Source: Margaritifera margaritifera (lineage: Eukaryota; Mollusca; Bivalvia; Unionida; Margaritiferidae). Taken from it: DNA of 64,000 nt. A model generated the notes under the pieces. The model was not told the origin of the DNA and searched no databases. It saw only the letters and a program-made list of their open reading frames with translations. A program made the translations under genes and the position numbers. The stretch spans positions 6,058,501 to 6,122,500 of the forward strand of contig JAQPZY010001695.1 in NCBI GenBank assembly GCA_029931535.1, given 5' to 3'. How positions within the stretch are numbered: the stretch's first letter is position 1; every line of letters starts with the position of its first letter. Shown in pieces: positions 51,166-62,487 of the stretch.

Positions 51166-53012
51166 TTAAAGCTTACTTATTTATTAATGCGTCCTTATGC
51201 TACTCGTGAAAAATGTGTTCAGTAGTTACCTGTGAGAGTCATTTGAATGTGAATTTATCCTATCTATTTCAGAGTCCATTTTATTCCGAGTACAATTTTA
51301 TATTTTATTATTTTATAGCTTAAAACTTGTTTTTTGTTTTAAGAGTCTCTATAATATTGTATCGAAATTACATTCACTTTCTTTACATAACATCAAAATT
51401 CGACTCAATAAAAATGATTTAGTCACCGCTCTCATTGAATATTTATTCACAGTTGCATTAAATCGTCCTTCTTCGGATCTAGTACTTCCGATCAAACCAG
51501 TTGCTGCGGAAAGAGGAACAACAAAACATCCGAATACATCACGAACAACGGGTCATACGTACTGGCTTTATCAAATCCAAGGGGACGAGTAAGTCTCTCT
51601 GTCTCTCTCTCTCTGTTTGCAAATGTATGATGACATTCTATCCACCAAATCATACTGCAAAAAGTCCATTGACATGTCTTCCCGAATCTACATACCCGAG
51701 TTTAAAAACAGCAGGTGGAAAATAAGGAATCATAATAATAATTCTAGTAATCAACATCATCAATTTGTATATTCAGTCGTTATATTTTGAAAAATATTTT
51801 GGGGATTTTTAGCAATAAAAGAAAAAAAAAAAAAAAAAAGAAGGCTTCGAATTCTAGTACAATACCATTGGAAAACTTCAACATGAATCTGTGTATGCTT
51901 TGTCAATTTGCATCGTTTCACTAGTATAAATATTTGTTAATCTATGCAATATTTCCTACTGCTCAAACAATGTAAAAACACAAGTCAGTCAGTATATTAT
52001 CAGGTAAAAAGAAGAAGTAACATGCACCCGGATTTTACTACTATGAAGATTCTGTACAATCATCAGTTCATTTTGTAATGAAGAAAATGTAAATAGTATT
52101 TTATGATTACTTCCTTGACCCCCTCCAAACCCCCCCCCCCAAAAAAAAAAACATTTATAATATTAATTTTGATATTCCACGATTACAGTATTTCCGGTAC
52201 ATTCAATGTCTTCATGTGCCGAAAATGAATCTACGGGATAATTGTTTTTTTTTTAATTTTGTTTTTGCAGATGTTGAGGCACTATGAGCCAAAACCAACA
52301 CCAAAACATTATTTGGTGAGTAAGCACTTATTACAAAACGAAACACCTTTTGGCATTCCTACCGGAAAGTTGTTTTTATTTTTTGTTTTGCTTTGTCGAG
52401 GGTGGATGGGAGGCTGGAGAGAGATAGAGAGAGTAAGAGAGAGAGAGAGAGAGAGAGCGAGTTCACTTATTACACATCCAGAGATATCTTTTTTATGCGG
52501 CTTTTTCAGTCTAGGACACAACAGATTATTGAGATAAAGTTCGCAATGACTATTTTAGAAACATTCTTGAAAAAAATACTAATTATTATATTTTAATTTC
52601 ATTTACGATGCATTCGAATGCAACAAGGATAGACAGAAAGGAAAAATAGATAGATGACTAGTGATACAGAAATAAAGATAGAAAAAAATAAAATATAAAG
52701 ACATGTGGATGCAAGACATGTGGATGCAAGAGAGACGTTATTGCGATGATACTCTGGCTACGAGAAAATTTAATTTTAATTTTGTGAAGCATTGTCTTTC
52801 AGCAAAGTCCAAGGCTTTTCTTGGTCGAGGCAACTGATCAGCCCAAGTTACGACAGGAAGTGAAAGCCAGCAGGTCAGTTAAGGTCGTCCCCATTGTAAG
52901 TGCGGTTGAAGACCCTGGATCAGAGAGATTCAACACTGGAGAACCGAAGTGGCTGCCACATACGCATCCAATACGGAGCTGGGAAATTGTTCATAGCCCA
53001 AAAGCAGTTTAA
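49523..53012 (+). CDS. Gene 2: small single-pass membrane protein, 5 coding exons
   Basis: Joined exons 49523-49595, 50370-50466, 51453-51588, 52271-52315 and 52803-53012 give 561 nt and 186 aa with no internal stop. All introns are GT-AG, phases 1, 2, 0, 0. Residues 1-24 (MNSNTTQIIVDVDVNSR...) lack a signal peptide and carry one NTT sequon. Residues about 26-56 hold the membrane helix (core LLILIGVSTAALGLLLLTMC). A basic tail with CCGKR follows, predicting N-out/C-in topology and possible palmitoylation. The C-terminal exon ends with GEPKWLPHTHPIRSW. Exons 1 and 2 equal gene 1 in length (73, 97 nt) and phase. Sequence identity is low outside SCC, NG-x-Y-x-L and W-x-P-H-T, so the duplication is ancient or the family evolves fast. 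Family not recognised. Confidence 0.82.
49870..50165 (+). mobile_element. Foldback/MITE-like repeat, copy 2, in gene 2 intron 1
   Basis: Paralogue of 35975-36420. Its hairpin arms (GAATTCGAAAAGCTTGAAAT...CACCATGCATGAACG and CATTCATGCAGTG...CTTTCAAGCTTCATGA) close on a short loop, without the 18-bp amplification of the other copy. Confidence 0.72.
50370..50466 (+). CDS. Gene 2 exon 2 (transmembrane segment)
   Basis: 97 nt between acceptor ATTATCTGCAG and donor GG|GTAGGT, phase 1 to 2; encodes PEWLLILIG... to RMCG. Same length and phase as gene 1 exon 2. Confidence 0.85.
51453..51588 (+). CDS. Gene 2 exon 3
   Basis: 136 nt between acceptor TATTCACAG and donor CGA|GTAAGT, phase 2 to 0; encodes a Ser/Thr-rich stretch with TSCCGKRNN and NNGSYVLALS. 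Confidence 0.82.
52271..52315 (+). CDS. Gene 2 exon 4 (45-nt microexon)
   Basis: Acceptor GTTTTTGCAG is followed by ATG TTG; donor TTG|GTGAGT; phase 0 to 0, 15 residues (MLRHYEPKPTPKHYL). It starts with Met like gene 1 exon 4, and its length permits in-frame skipping. Confidence 0.75.
52803..53012 (+). CDS. Gene 2 exon 5 (terminal)
   Basis: Acceptor TTGTCTTTCAG, phase 0, 69 residues to TAA at 53010-53012. It includes the KWLPHTHP motif. Confidence 0.82.
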   Translation, partial: QSPRLFLVEATDQPKLRQEVKASRSVKVVPIVSAVEDPGSERFNTGEPKWLPHTHPIRSWEIVHSPKAV

Positions 53013-53569
53013 ATGACAACCGCTCATCCAAATTTCCAATTTTGTAGACAGTATAGATGTTGTATACTGTCCTTTATTTTTCCGTTCCCATAATTTTCTA
53101 TCATGTTTTCTATTTTTGCGTTTTCTTCTCCATTATCGTTCCCTATATTGGTCTGTAATCTGTCTATTTGTGTGTCAAAACTACTGACGTTCTACTTCAG
53201 TATTCTTTTTTTCTTTCTCTTTTACAAAGTGGAAGAGAAGCTTTACCCTTTATCTCTAATTTCCCTTGTTGAAAAAGAGTACCTTAGTACGAACCCAGAT
53301 ACAACAAATTTGCATAATTGATTAGTCCTAATAAGTAGATTATAATATGTATGCAATTAATTATGGATTTAAAAAAGTACATTTGAGGGTCCCGAGAAGT
53401 TTGTTATGAACGTTTGTATTGTTTTAAGTTAATGATATCATCCCATATTATTTTACATGTCATTTTCGTCAGCTTTTTAAGTAGGATTGCGAGTTTTAAC
53501 TTATGTATATACGCATGCGGTTTGTATACATTTTGATGAGGCTCATATGATAGATTAGCTATAATGCTA

Positions 53570-53575
53570 AATAAA
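53570..53575 (+). terminator. Candidate polyadenylation signal for gene 2
   Basis: AATAAA lies 558 nt after the stop codon, just before a (TTA)n tract at 53581-53613. Confidence 0.5.
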
Positions 53576-53578
53576 AAA

Positions 53579-53615
<37 letters not shown>

Positions 53616-53794
53616 GAAATATCTTAAAGGTTGAAATTCGTCTAAATTACTATTATTTTTAAGTTTGGGCAATTTGTTTCATGAAAAGTTGAAACCCTAA
53701 ATTTTTGACAAAAAGCACAAATATGAGTTTGAGTGTGCACTCAAGCTGTGAAATTTTGTGAATACGGGGTGTGGTGCCTAACTCTCCGTCGTCG

Positions 53795-53975
53795 AAGTTC
53801 ATTCGGAACTACCTCGGCTATTTCTATGAGACAAAATTATGCCTCGGATGTATGTCGGCGCAGTAATTTAGATTAACCGAGGGGTTACGAATGAAAAAAA
53901 AATATTTCGATCATTCGTAGCGTCTCGGTTAATCCTTGTTTCGTAAGTAGCCGAAGTAGTCCGAATGGCAGCTGT
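53795..53975. repeat. Long imperfect hairpin
   Basis: Inner arms GATTAACCGAGGGGTTACGAATG and CATTCGTAGCGTCTCGGTTAATC pair at 20 of 23 positions around an A-rich loop. Outer arms CGGAACTACCTCGGCTATTTC and GTAAGTAGCCGAAGTAGTCCG extend the pairing. It is probably a small foldback transposon. Confidence 0.65.
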
Positions 53976-55193
53976 CGATATACATTCGAGGTATGATCCG
54001 TAGGATTGAACTCGAAGTTGCGAATGGTCGAAGCTCTGACATCCTAGAGCGCGGATATAATTAGGCAATGCTTTACATCTAGCTGGCTTCAGGATTGGTC
54101 AACCTTGTTTAGAATTTCCAATACACAATATTCACAGACAGTCAGGGTTTGCAATTCTTTATTTCTAAAGTTCTTATAAAAACATATGACAGAGCGATTG
54201 AATTTTTCTAGCTCTGTTCATGCTTTTCACTACGTACAACAGAAGTGCTAAACACATATAATGAAATATTGACAATGTTTTTGGCGGCGGTGTTTTGTTT
54301 TTGTGTGTGTTTGTGTGTGTGTGTTTTTACGAAACACTGGCTTTCCAAGATTCTGTTTTAAGATCATATATCTTCGTGTAATGTGGTCTGCCAATTTTCT
54401 CTGTCAGTGTTAACCATTCCAGACAGAAGTAGGTGACAGTTACCTACTTTCTATGTGTAACTGACCATGCTTCAGGCTTACTGGAGAGAAGTCAACTGAG
54501 TGTGTTTCTTCCCAAATTTAAATGTCTTTTGTCTGACTTTTCATTATATAGAGAGTATGCTGTTTTATGGCAAACAGAGAAATACAGTAAGTTTTTCGGA
54601 AAGGTGGTCTCGGTTTGTTATTGATACTTGCATATCCTTTCCAATATAATTATACTATCGCATCTTGATAAATTTGCCTTGGTCAAAATGAAAAATTAGA
54701 AGATCCCATTATGTGTAGACGCGTGTGACTAGAGATGAGAAAAAGAAGAGATTAAGTCTTAATGATAATATGCCCGGTTTTCACATTTCAAATAAATACC
54801 TCCATCCCCACACCACTACTACTTCTACTACTCCAATATGTGCCATTACTACTGCTACTGATGTTGGTAGCATTAATGCTGCTTCTACTACTATGACATC
54901 TACTACTAATTAACTACTATTACAGATACTATTAATAATAATACTTCCACCACCACCACCACTACTACTACTGTGTGACTGTGAAGTCGATTTGTTAATT
55001 ATCCATCGGTTACCATTTTGCAAACATCATTATGGCCATGAGATCATTTGTTCACGAGTTTTGTTTAAACTCACAAACATATTAACCAGCAGGTGGCGTG
55101 TGTGTACTACGCCTGCTCCGTGTTTGTAAGTTTTGCTCTCATGGATAAATTTCCAAAGAGAGAACCAGTCTAGAGATCCTTACACCATCTGGC
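53976..55193. other. Spacer with degenerate trinucleotide repeats
   Basis: ACT/CTA-rich imperfect trinucleotide runs lie at about 54813-54975. No exon is supported. Confidence 0.45.
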
Positions 55194-55895
55194 AGTAGTA
55201 GTACAGAACAGAAGAATTCTAGGACAATGGAAGAGGTATGGAGTCTCGAACTGATTTACAATTACAAATGATCTACTAAATGACCAAATACTAAACATTC
55301 CAATAATATAGAAGCTGCTAAAGCTGCAACAAAGACAGGTTTCAAAATATCAATGATAAATGAGAAAATCATGAATGAAAAAATAAAAACATTATTACAA
55401 TCTAATTCCAGTTTTCTAGAACACACATGTTGCATACTACAATTCATATCAGTTTGACAACAATAATAGGTTGCAGTTTGACAACAATAATAGGTTGCAG
55501 TTTGACAACAATAATAGGTTGCAGTTTGACAACAATAATAGGTTGCAGTTTGACAACAATAATAGGTTGCAGTTTGACAACAATAATAGGTTGTCTAGAA
55601 ATTAGATGATAGAGTCAATAAAACAAAATACAATAGGTGGACTGGACATTCTATAGTTGAGTGAATAAAACAAAAAATAACAGGTTGACTGGTCAGTCTG
55701 TGGTTGAGTGAATAAAATAAAAAATAATAGGTGGACTGGACATTTTATACTTGTTAGGATGTACAAATTGAATGAAACAAGTAGCCAAGAAATTCGATAG
55801 TAGGGTGAACAAAACAAAAATAACAAGTGTTCAGAAACATAAAATAATAGGTGGCCTGGAAATTCAATGGTAAAGTACAAAAATTAATAACTGCG
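55194..55895 (+). repeat. Left terminal inverted repeat with iterons
   Basis: About 700 bp. It includes about six 24-bp units (GGTTGCAGTTTGACAACAAT core, 55455-55590) and about five ~46-bp iterons of the form ATAGGTGG-CTGGA-ATTCTAT-GT-GAGTGAATAAAAC (55590-55890). Confidence 0.8.
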
Positions 55896-56313
55896 TATGC
55901 AAAACTTAGCATTTGTTGTCAAAAATCTAGAAGGTATTACTACACTAATTAACGTCCTTATTCATATCCTTCATTTTCCCACATTTTTGATGAAATCCAG
56001 TGCATCAATTATAAGTTCAGATGCACCAAGACTATCATATTTATGCTAGGCACTAACTTGGACACAACAAATAAACAAAATTTAGGATCGATTATGTTGT
56101 ATTTTCTGGAAATAGTTGCATTTTAATGAAATAACTGGAACTTTTAGTGCAAGTGACTTTGTCATCCTATGTAAAAGCTCAGAGGCTGAACTGAATAAAC
56201 ATATTATTTTCAGTTTAGAGTTTAATGCGGCTGTCTGTTGTTAAATTCAAAAACATTTTTGACATCAGCATAAAATTTCATTTTTTGTCATTTATTGTGA
56301 TTTTGAAAGTGTA

Positions 56314-56565
56314 ATGCCTAACTGTTCAGATGATTCAAGCAACAGCGAAGTTGATCAGTCGTGCCAGGGGTGTGCGGATGTACAAAGCACGAACACAGAG
56401 TGTACGGTACAGTCTTGGACAATGACAAATAAAAACACATTCCGTCTGACTTCTCTAAACGCAATACACAAGAATTACAGGCAAATTGTGTATAGGAGTA
56501 GTGATTGCATAAATATTGTTTACGACTGGTTTGGCTACATTTCCACACTTGTAAACAACGAATAA
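56314..56565 (+). CDS. Unassigned 83-codon ORF between left arm and polymerase relic
   Basis: The frame starts MPNCSDDSSNSEVDQ and contains Cys pairs. Its position suggests an upstream part of the element's coding region, but I recognise no domain. It may be a pseudogene fragment. Confidence 0.25.
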   Translation: MPNCSDDSSNSEVDQSCQGCADVQSTNTECTVQSWTMTNKNTFRLTSLNAIHKNYRQIVYRSSDCINIVYDWFGYISTLVNNE

Positions 56566-58790
56566 AGGAGGGCAAGGAAATAACGGTAAAACGAAACAAT
56601 CAGGTTCGTGGATAGTTATCGGTTCGTCTGTCCTTGAACAACTAGAGAAAAGTTTGAATGTTATAAGTTTATATAGACAGCTACATGGTTTCAGAATATG
56701 CAAGAGAAGAGAAGAGGACATTAACCCAGATGATGAAAAAGTTATCCATCCAAAAGGAACATTTACACGCAGCTCTTCGATTTGAATACTTCAAATCATG
56801 ATTTCACCAATATGTACAGGATGTGATGTCAAACTAAACACATTAGATGATCTCCATGATTACTACGTCATAAAGGACACATTAATGTTGTGTGATAAGT
56901 GTGAGGGGTTTAGAAATGAGTGTACAATTACAAGCTACTTGCTGCTCACTATTCTAGTGCTTCTGGTTTATCAAATGACGCATCATTGCAAATATATTGT
57001 GTTGAACTTCGATTTTTAATGGACTATTTGTTCCTCGTGATTGAGAGTGGGATCAGAAGAGGTCTAAATGTGAGTGGAATTAGAGGAGGTATAAGTGTGA
57101 TGCCAAAGTCATTGAGAGTAGAATTAGAGGACGTATAAGTATGATGCCAGAATAATTGAGAGTGGAGTCAGAGGAGGTAAAAGTATGATGCCAGAATCAT
57201 TGAGAGTGGAATCAGAGGAGGTAAACGTATGATGCCAAAGTCATTGAGAGTGGAATCAGAGGAGATAAAAGTATGATGCCAGAATCATTGAGAGTGGAAT
57301 CAGAGGAGGTAAAAGTATGATGCCAGAATCACTGAGAGTGGAATCAGAGGAGGTATAAGTATGATGCCAGAATCATTGAGAATGGAATCAGAGGAGGTAA
57401 AAGTATGATGCCAAAGTTATTGAGAGTGAAATAAGAGGTATAAGTGTGATGTCAAAGTCATTGAGAGTGGAATCAGAGGAGGTATTAAGTATCATGCCAA
57501 AGTCATTGAGAGTGGAATCAGAGGAGGTATAAGTGTGATGTCAAAGTTATTGAGAGTGGAATTAGAGGAGGTATAAGTATGATGCCAAAGCCAATAAAAT
57601 TAAAATATTGCATGGCTGGGAGAAACTTTAGATGGAGAAATAAAGATAAAATTAAATGGGGAGTAAAAAAAAATAATTAGATGTCCGTGACGTTAAAGAT
57701 ATAGAATATATATGAGAGGTTGATTTTGGAGTTTCTTGAACTCTTGCACGATAATTTCAAAGACTATCCAGTACCCCCAGAAAAACTTGTCCCAGATGAG
57801 AACGATCTATCGCCATTGCAAAAGCAATTTAATGCAGATAAAAAGGCTGCAAAGCCAATAGTGTGTAAATTGTAAAATAAAAGCATAAATGTGGTGCATT
57901 ACAGAACCATAAAGCTTTACAAACAGTTCGGTTTAAATCTTAAACAGAGTACATAGTGCTTGAACAACATTCTTGGTTTAAGGCATACATGAAGCTCAGT
58001 AATAACATGAGATAAAAAGCTAACAATTAGTTAAATGAATGAATGAATAACAGTGTATTTGATAAACAGATGGAGAATTTGAGAAAAAAGACCAAAAAAA
58101 ATAAATATGTAAAGATGAGAGAAAATGAGCATACCATCAAAAGAATAATTTGCAAGCCGAACTATCCTATGATCACTTAATACTTGTTTCAATGAAAACT
58201 GAAAGATTAAATTAAGAAAGCTAATATACGGTGGATTTACAGTATTAGAGATAAGCAAGTGCGTGATGTATAAGTTTTACTATAACAAGTTAACAAATAA
58301 ACATGATGAAAGATTAAAACTACCGTTGACCGACACTAATTGTATATGCATTCATGTTGAACTTGCACCTTTTGTAGTGACACTAAGGATAACAAAATAT
58401 ATTTTGATACAAGTGACCTTCAAAAGGATAATATCTAAAATAGTTAATAAATAAACAAGAAAGTTGTTGGAGCTTTCAAGGATGAACTTTCAGGAGCTCT
58501 AATTAGAGAGTTTATAGGTCTAAGGTCAAAACTGTATTCATTTCAAAGAGATCATGATGAAAAGAAATTTTGCAAAGGTATTAAGAAATACGTGATAACG
58601 AAAATCTACGACTTCAGATGTATCGAGACTGCTTATTCAATCATGATGTCGACTATCAACAAATGACGTTGTTTAGGCAAAACAATTGTGACATCTACAC
58701 GGTAAACATGAACAAAATAGCATTGTCATGCTAGGATGATAAACTTTGGTTGACAACACACAACCTTATGGCTATCAAAAACTGTAATAA
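56565..58790 (+). pseudogene. Decayed protein-primed-type DNA polymerase B
   Basis: Colinear fragments in all three frames match the conserved order of Polinton/adintovirus-type polB proteins: DDLHDYYVIKDTLML with a CDKCEGFRNEC segment (56843-56923), HYSSASGLSNDA and a following GIRRGL block (56940-57065), a DYPVPPEKL block (57760-57785), LPLTDTN at the palm motif C position (58319-58340), and REFIGLRSKLYSF (58507-58545). The motif C aspartate pair reads TDTN, so one catalytic Asp is lost. The palm motif A region is not found between 57590 and 57700. A 44-bp minisatellite interrupts the gene at 57040-57590. The gene is dead by several independent lesions. Confidence 0.75.
57040..57590. repeat. 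44-bp minisatellite inside the polymerase relic, about 12 copies
   Basis: Units GAGAGTGGAATCAGAGGAGG + TATAAGTATGATGCCAAAGT + CATT. Read once, the unit corresponds to the conserved glycine-rich ESGIRGGI stretch of the polymerase, so the array arose by amplification of that gene segment. A 44-bp period cannot stay in frame. Confidence 0.9.
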
Positions 58791-59019
58791 TATTTTTTTT
58801 AAAAATTTAAATGAGAGAAATGCTTACTGATGACAATTCTGCAATGAAAGATATTTGTTAAAATGGAATTTTTTTAGTTCACATTGCAGATGACCTTCCA
58901 ATGATTATGAATGTCGTCGGGTTTAGAGTTTTTTTACTGTTTGAAAAGGGTCAAAACATTACAACAGCTTGTCGGAGTGCATGTGTACGTACGATAACTA
59001 ACTAAATGATGATGCATGA

Positions 59020-59335
59020 ATTCAATATACCTTGTCCAGGTAAATACATCAAATATTAGGCATTCAACATACCTTGTCCAGGTAAATACATTAAATATTA
59101 GGCATGAATTCAACATACCTTGTCTAGGTAAATAAATCAAATATTAGGCATGAATTCAACATACCTTGTCCAGGTAAATACATCAAATATTAGGCATGAA
59201 TTCAACATACCTTGTCCAGGTAAATACATCAAATATTAGGCATTCAACATACCTTGTCCAGGTAAATACATTAAATATTAGGTATGAATTCAACATACCT
59301 TGTCCATTTAAATCAAATATTAGGCATTCAAAAAA
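59020..59335. repeat. ~42/46-bp minisatellite, about 7 copies
   Basis: Units contain CAACATACCTTGTCCAGGTA and CATCAAATATTAGGCAT, with or without a 4-bp GAAT insertion. Confidence 0.92.
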
Positions 59336-59598
59336 GTAAATTTAAAACCAGATAAGAAAGCAGATACGAAAACAAAGGATGACCAATTAACAGTTACGAA
59401 ATCAACAATATAAGTAACTTCCATAGAAACTTAAACACCTAAAAGTAGGAGTAAAAAAGAAACAAATACAGATAACAATGAAAATATCTAAAATCACGGA
59501 AGAAGGTTCATTCAATCCCTACACATTGGTAAACAAATCCTAAAAACGAAGATTTAGAACTCGATAGCATTGAAGGACAGATAATACCTCCTCAATAA

Positions 59599-59988
59599 AT
59601 GTCCGAGCTAGTTAAGTTCGTAAGCGACAACAACTCAGTGAATATCCTCAAGGAAAAAGCAAGATCGGAATACATTACATCTAATCACTGGGACACAGCT
59701 ATAGACTTACCCTTTGGAAGTCTGTCAGGTACCATTTTACAAACATTATACGAAATGTTAGGTGATGTGTTGAAAAATTCATTTGAGGACATTGATAGAC
59801 CGGAAAATGGGTTTGAGTTATATAAACAGTAAATTGACCTAATTTTATCCCTTGACCCAAACATTATAGAGAGAGCACTGACTGTTTTCTTTCCACAGGA
59901 AAGGCCAAGAGAAACTACTAAAGAAAAACACCGCAAACGTCTATTGCGGTATACAGAGGAATACGTAAAAGAGAACAAAGTGTTATAA
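59599..59988 (+). pseudogene. Second ORF of the element, interrupted by one stop
   Basis: Starting at ATG 59599, the frame stays open for 77 codons (MSELVKFVSDNN...), meets TAA at 59830-59832, and is then open again in the same frame to TAA at 59986-59988. The second part is basic (KEKHRKRLLRYTEEY). Composition is protein-like. It lies downstream of polB, just inside the right arm. I do not recognise it; the in-frame stop suggests recent inactivation relative to polB. Confidence 0.45.
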
Positions 59989-60119
59989 GAAATAGTTTGC
60001 ATCTAAATAAAACATTGTCGTAACGATACAAATCAACAATAGAGAGTGAATTGCCTTGTACGGTTCAGTCATTTAAAACGGTTTAACAAAGTCCTTTTCA
60101 CAGCTTTCAATACACTATT

Positions 60120-60594
60120 TTTCCATATTGCAGGCTGTCTATTATTTTTGGTTTTATTTACTCTTCCATCCTATTTCTAAACCACATATTATTTTTGTCA
60201 CCCTACCATTGAGTATCTAGGCCACCTATTTTATATTGTTTTATTGACTCTACCATAGAATCTCTTGGTCACCTATTAGTTTTCGTTTTATTCACTCCAC
60301 CATATAATTTCTAGGCCACCTATTATATTTTAGCAGTAATACTCTGAAATGTAGAATTACAGAACAGACGAGTTCTAGCAATCTGGAAATCAAATTGTAG
60401 TAATATTTTCGTTTTCATTAATGATTTTGTCACTTTCGATGCTATTTTGAGTTATACTTGTGTAGCTGTTTTATTTCCTGCTGTATATTTGAAATTGTAG
60501 TATTTGGTCTATTAGTAGAGTTGTTTAAAAGGTAACAAATTGTAAATCAATTCTACTCCCACGTGGCCCCTACCTCGCCTGTTCTATACTACTA
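60120..60594 (-). repeat. Right terminal inverted repeat with iterons
   Basis: The reverse complement carries at least four ~46-bp iterons (AATAGGTGGCCTAGAAATTA, then GTGGAGTGAATAAAAC) matching the left arm, followed outward by the shared unique TIR sequence to TAGTAGTATAGAACAG. Confidence 0.8.
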
Positions 60595-61269
60595 GCAATA
60601 AATAAAGCTGTATAATTTTATTGCGCAGGACTTTTCTTTAGTAACGTTGTTGCAGATTAATTAAAAATTAATGTAAACCTTAACTTAATTAACTTAAGCG
60701 TAAAAGCTTTGTGATCTTCAGCCATGGAAAATTCAATATATATATATATGAAGGTTCATCGGTGCAAACACGTCCTATATTCTCTCCTGTAGAAAAGTAC
60801 ACGCACATAATTTATGCCATTTTCTCAAAAAGGGTGCGACAAAACGTATATTAGTAATACATGTCAACTGACTTCATCGCTCTACACGTTATCTAGCATA
60901 CCAACGAAACTGTTTGCATTGCTTCAGTTCTAATTTGAACCCGGGGTTGAAATGAAAGATATATTTCTTTGCAGTTTTCATAAAATAAAAGCTTTATCTT
61001 GGAGTAAATGGTAAATTATTCTCAAATGCACTGTGTCCGATTAATAGGAATAAATCAAAGATATTTACTCTAATCCCATGGCAAACATCTTAGTTTAGTA
61101 TGGATTGTTGTTGCACACAAATTCCTTCTTCTAAACTGGTGTGAACAAAGTTACATTTGTATGCAAAATGACAGCATAACGGAAACGTTACATCCCCTTA
61201 TTTTATCAAAATTCTGCGTTTATTACTGAAAGGTGAGTATAATTTTTAATCTTTACAGATTGCTGCTTG

Positions 61270-61333
<64 letters not shown>

Positions 61334-62088
61334 CGAGAGAGAGAGAGAGATAGAGAAAAAGAGAGAAGGAGCAAAATTCATCGACTAAATTACCTATAAA
61401 TGTTGAACTTGCATAGATTTTTCAACACAAATGCATAAAATGTGTTCATTTATTATGACCATGTTATTAAAGTTCCTCGGTCCCATTATATCAAAAATAT
61501 TTGATGCACTCGAATGAATGTGCGTACGTATTAAGTACCAAATTCTGCATGTATGCTTTAAGCTGGCTTTTACGTGTGTTGTATCAGTTTTTGGATCGTG
61601 ATTTAGTTTTCTCAACCCTACTTTTTATTTTTGAAAAAAAACTTCAACTTCCATCAAATAATTTCCTATATAATTTTCTTTTCCTTCCTTTTAAGATGAC
61701 ATCTTTTCACTTCTGATCTGTTTTGAAAAGTATCCAGAAAAAAGTCATTTTAGGAAGAATATCGCCAATTTCTTAAAAAGGTTATAATTACATGCAAAAA
61801 ACTTGACATCCGACAAAAAAATCAACTTGTCAGTGATGTGGCATAAAGCTTAGGATCTGTAAACTACACTCAGTACTCTTTGTCATACATACATACATAC
61901 ATACATACATACATACATACATACATACATACATACATACATACATACATACATACATACATGTCATTCAAGAAATTAATTGAAACTTTGCATTATTTTC
62001 TTTAATGTACGTTTATTTGCTAATATGAGAGATATCAGAGTTATTAAGGGATATCTTTTTACTACTGCTCTTTTTTTGTTTTTTTTTT
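60595..62088. other. Spacer with microsatellites
   Basis: (TA)n followed by a short (GA)n at 61272-61365, and (CATA)n at 61884-61962. I looked here for exons 1 and 2 of a third membrane-protein paralogue and found no convincing transmembrane exon with matching phases. Confidence 0.5.
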
Positions 62089-62487
62089 GCAATGTTAGCT
62101 ATTTAAATCCATTAAGAAATGTGATAATGCAATGTTAGCTATTTAGATCCATTAAGAAATGTGATAATGCAATGTTAGCTATTTAGATCCATTAAGAAAT
62201 GTGACAATGCAATGTTAGCTATTTAGATCCATTAAGAAATGTGACAATGCAATGTTAGCTATTTAAATCCATTAAGAAACGTGACAATGCAATGTTAGCT
62301 ATTTAAATCCATTAAGAAACGTGACAATGCAATGTTAGCTATTTAAATCCATTAAGAAACGTGACAATGCAATGTTAGCTATTTAAATCCATTAAGTAAT
62401 GTGACAATGTTATGTTAGCTATTTAAATCCATTAAGAAATGTGACAATGTTATGTTAGCTATTTAAATCCATTAAGAAATGTGACGA
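62089..62487. repeat. 40-bp minisatellite, 10 copies
   Basis: Units TGCAATGTTAGCTATTTAAA + TCCATTAAGAAATGTGACAA; successive blocks share variants (AAC, TAAT, TTATG), consistent with step-wise duplication. Confidence 0.95.

Larger units (their letters stand above)
55194..60594 (+). mobile_element. 5.4-kb TIR element carrying a polB relic (Polinton-like)
   Basis: The left end starts AGTAGTAGTACAGAACAG; the reverse complement of the right end (60594 inward) starts TAGTAGTATAGAACAGG. Further inward both arms share GATTTACAATT, GACCAAATACTA, AAAATCAT-AATGAAAA and ATTTCCAG-TT-CTAGAAC-like blocks, then ~46-bp iterons, and then a decayed DNA polymerase B gene between the arms. This architecture fits a Polinton/Maverick or related polB-encoding mobile element, but at 5.4 kb it is far shorter than the usual 15-20 kb. 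No integrase, ATPase or capsid gene was recognised inside, and no clear 6-bp target duplication was found. It could be an internally deleted derivative or a distinct short lineage. Confidence 0.7.

Noticed and set aside
61171..61246. Possible exon 1 of a third paralogue (MQNDSITETL...)
   Set aside because: The frame with the ATG meets a stop just before the GTGAGT donor.
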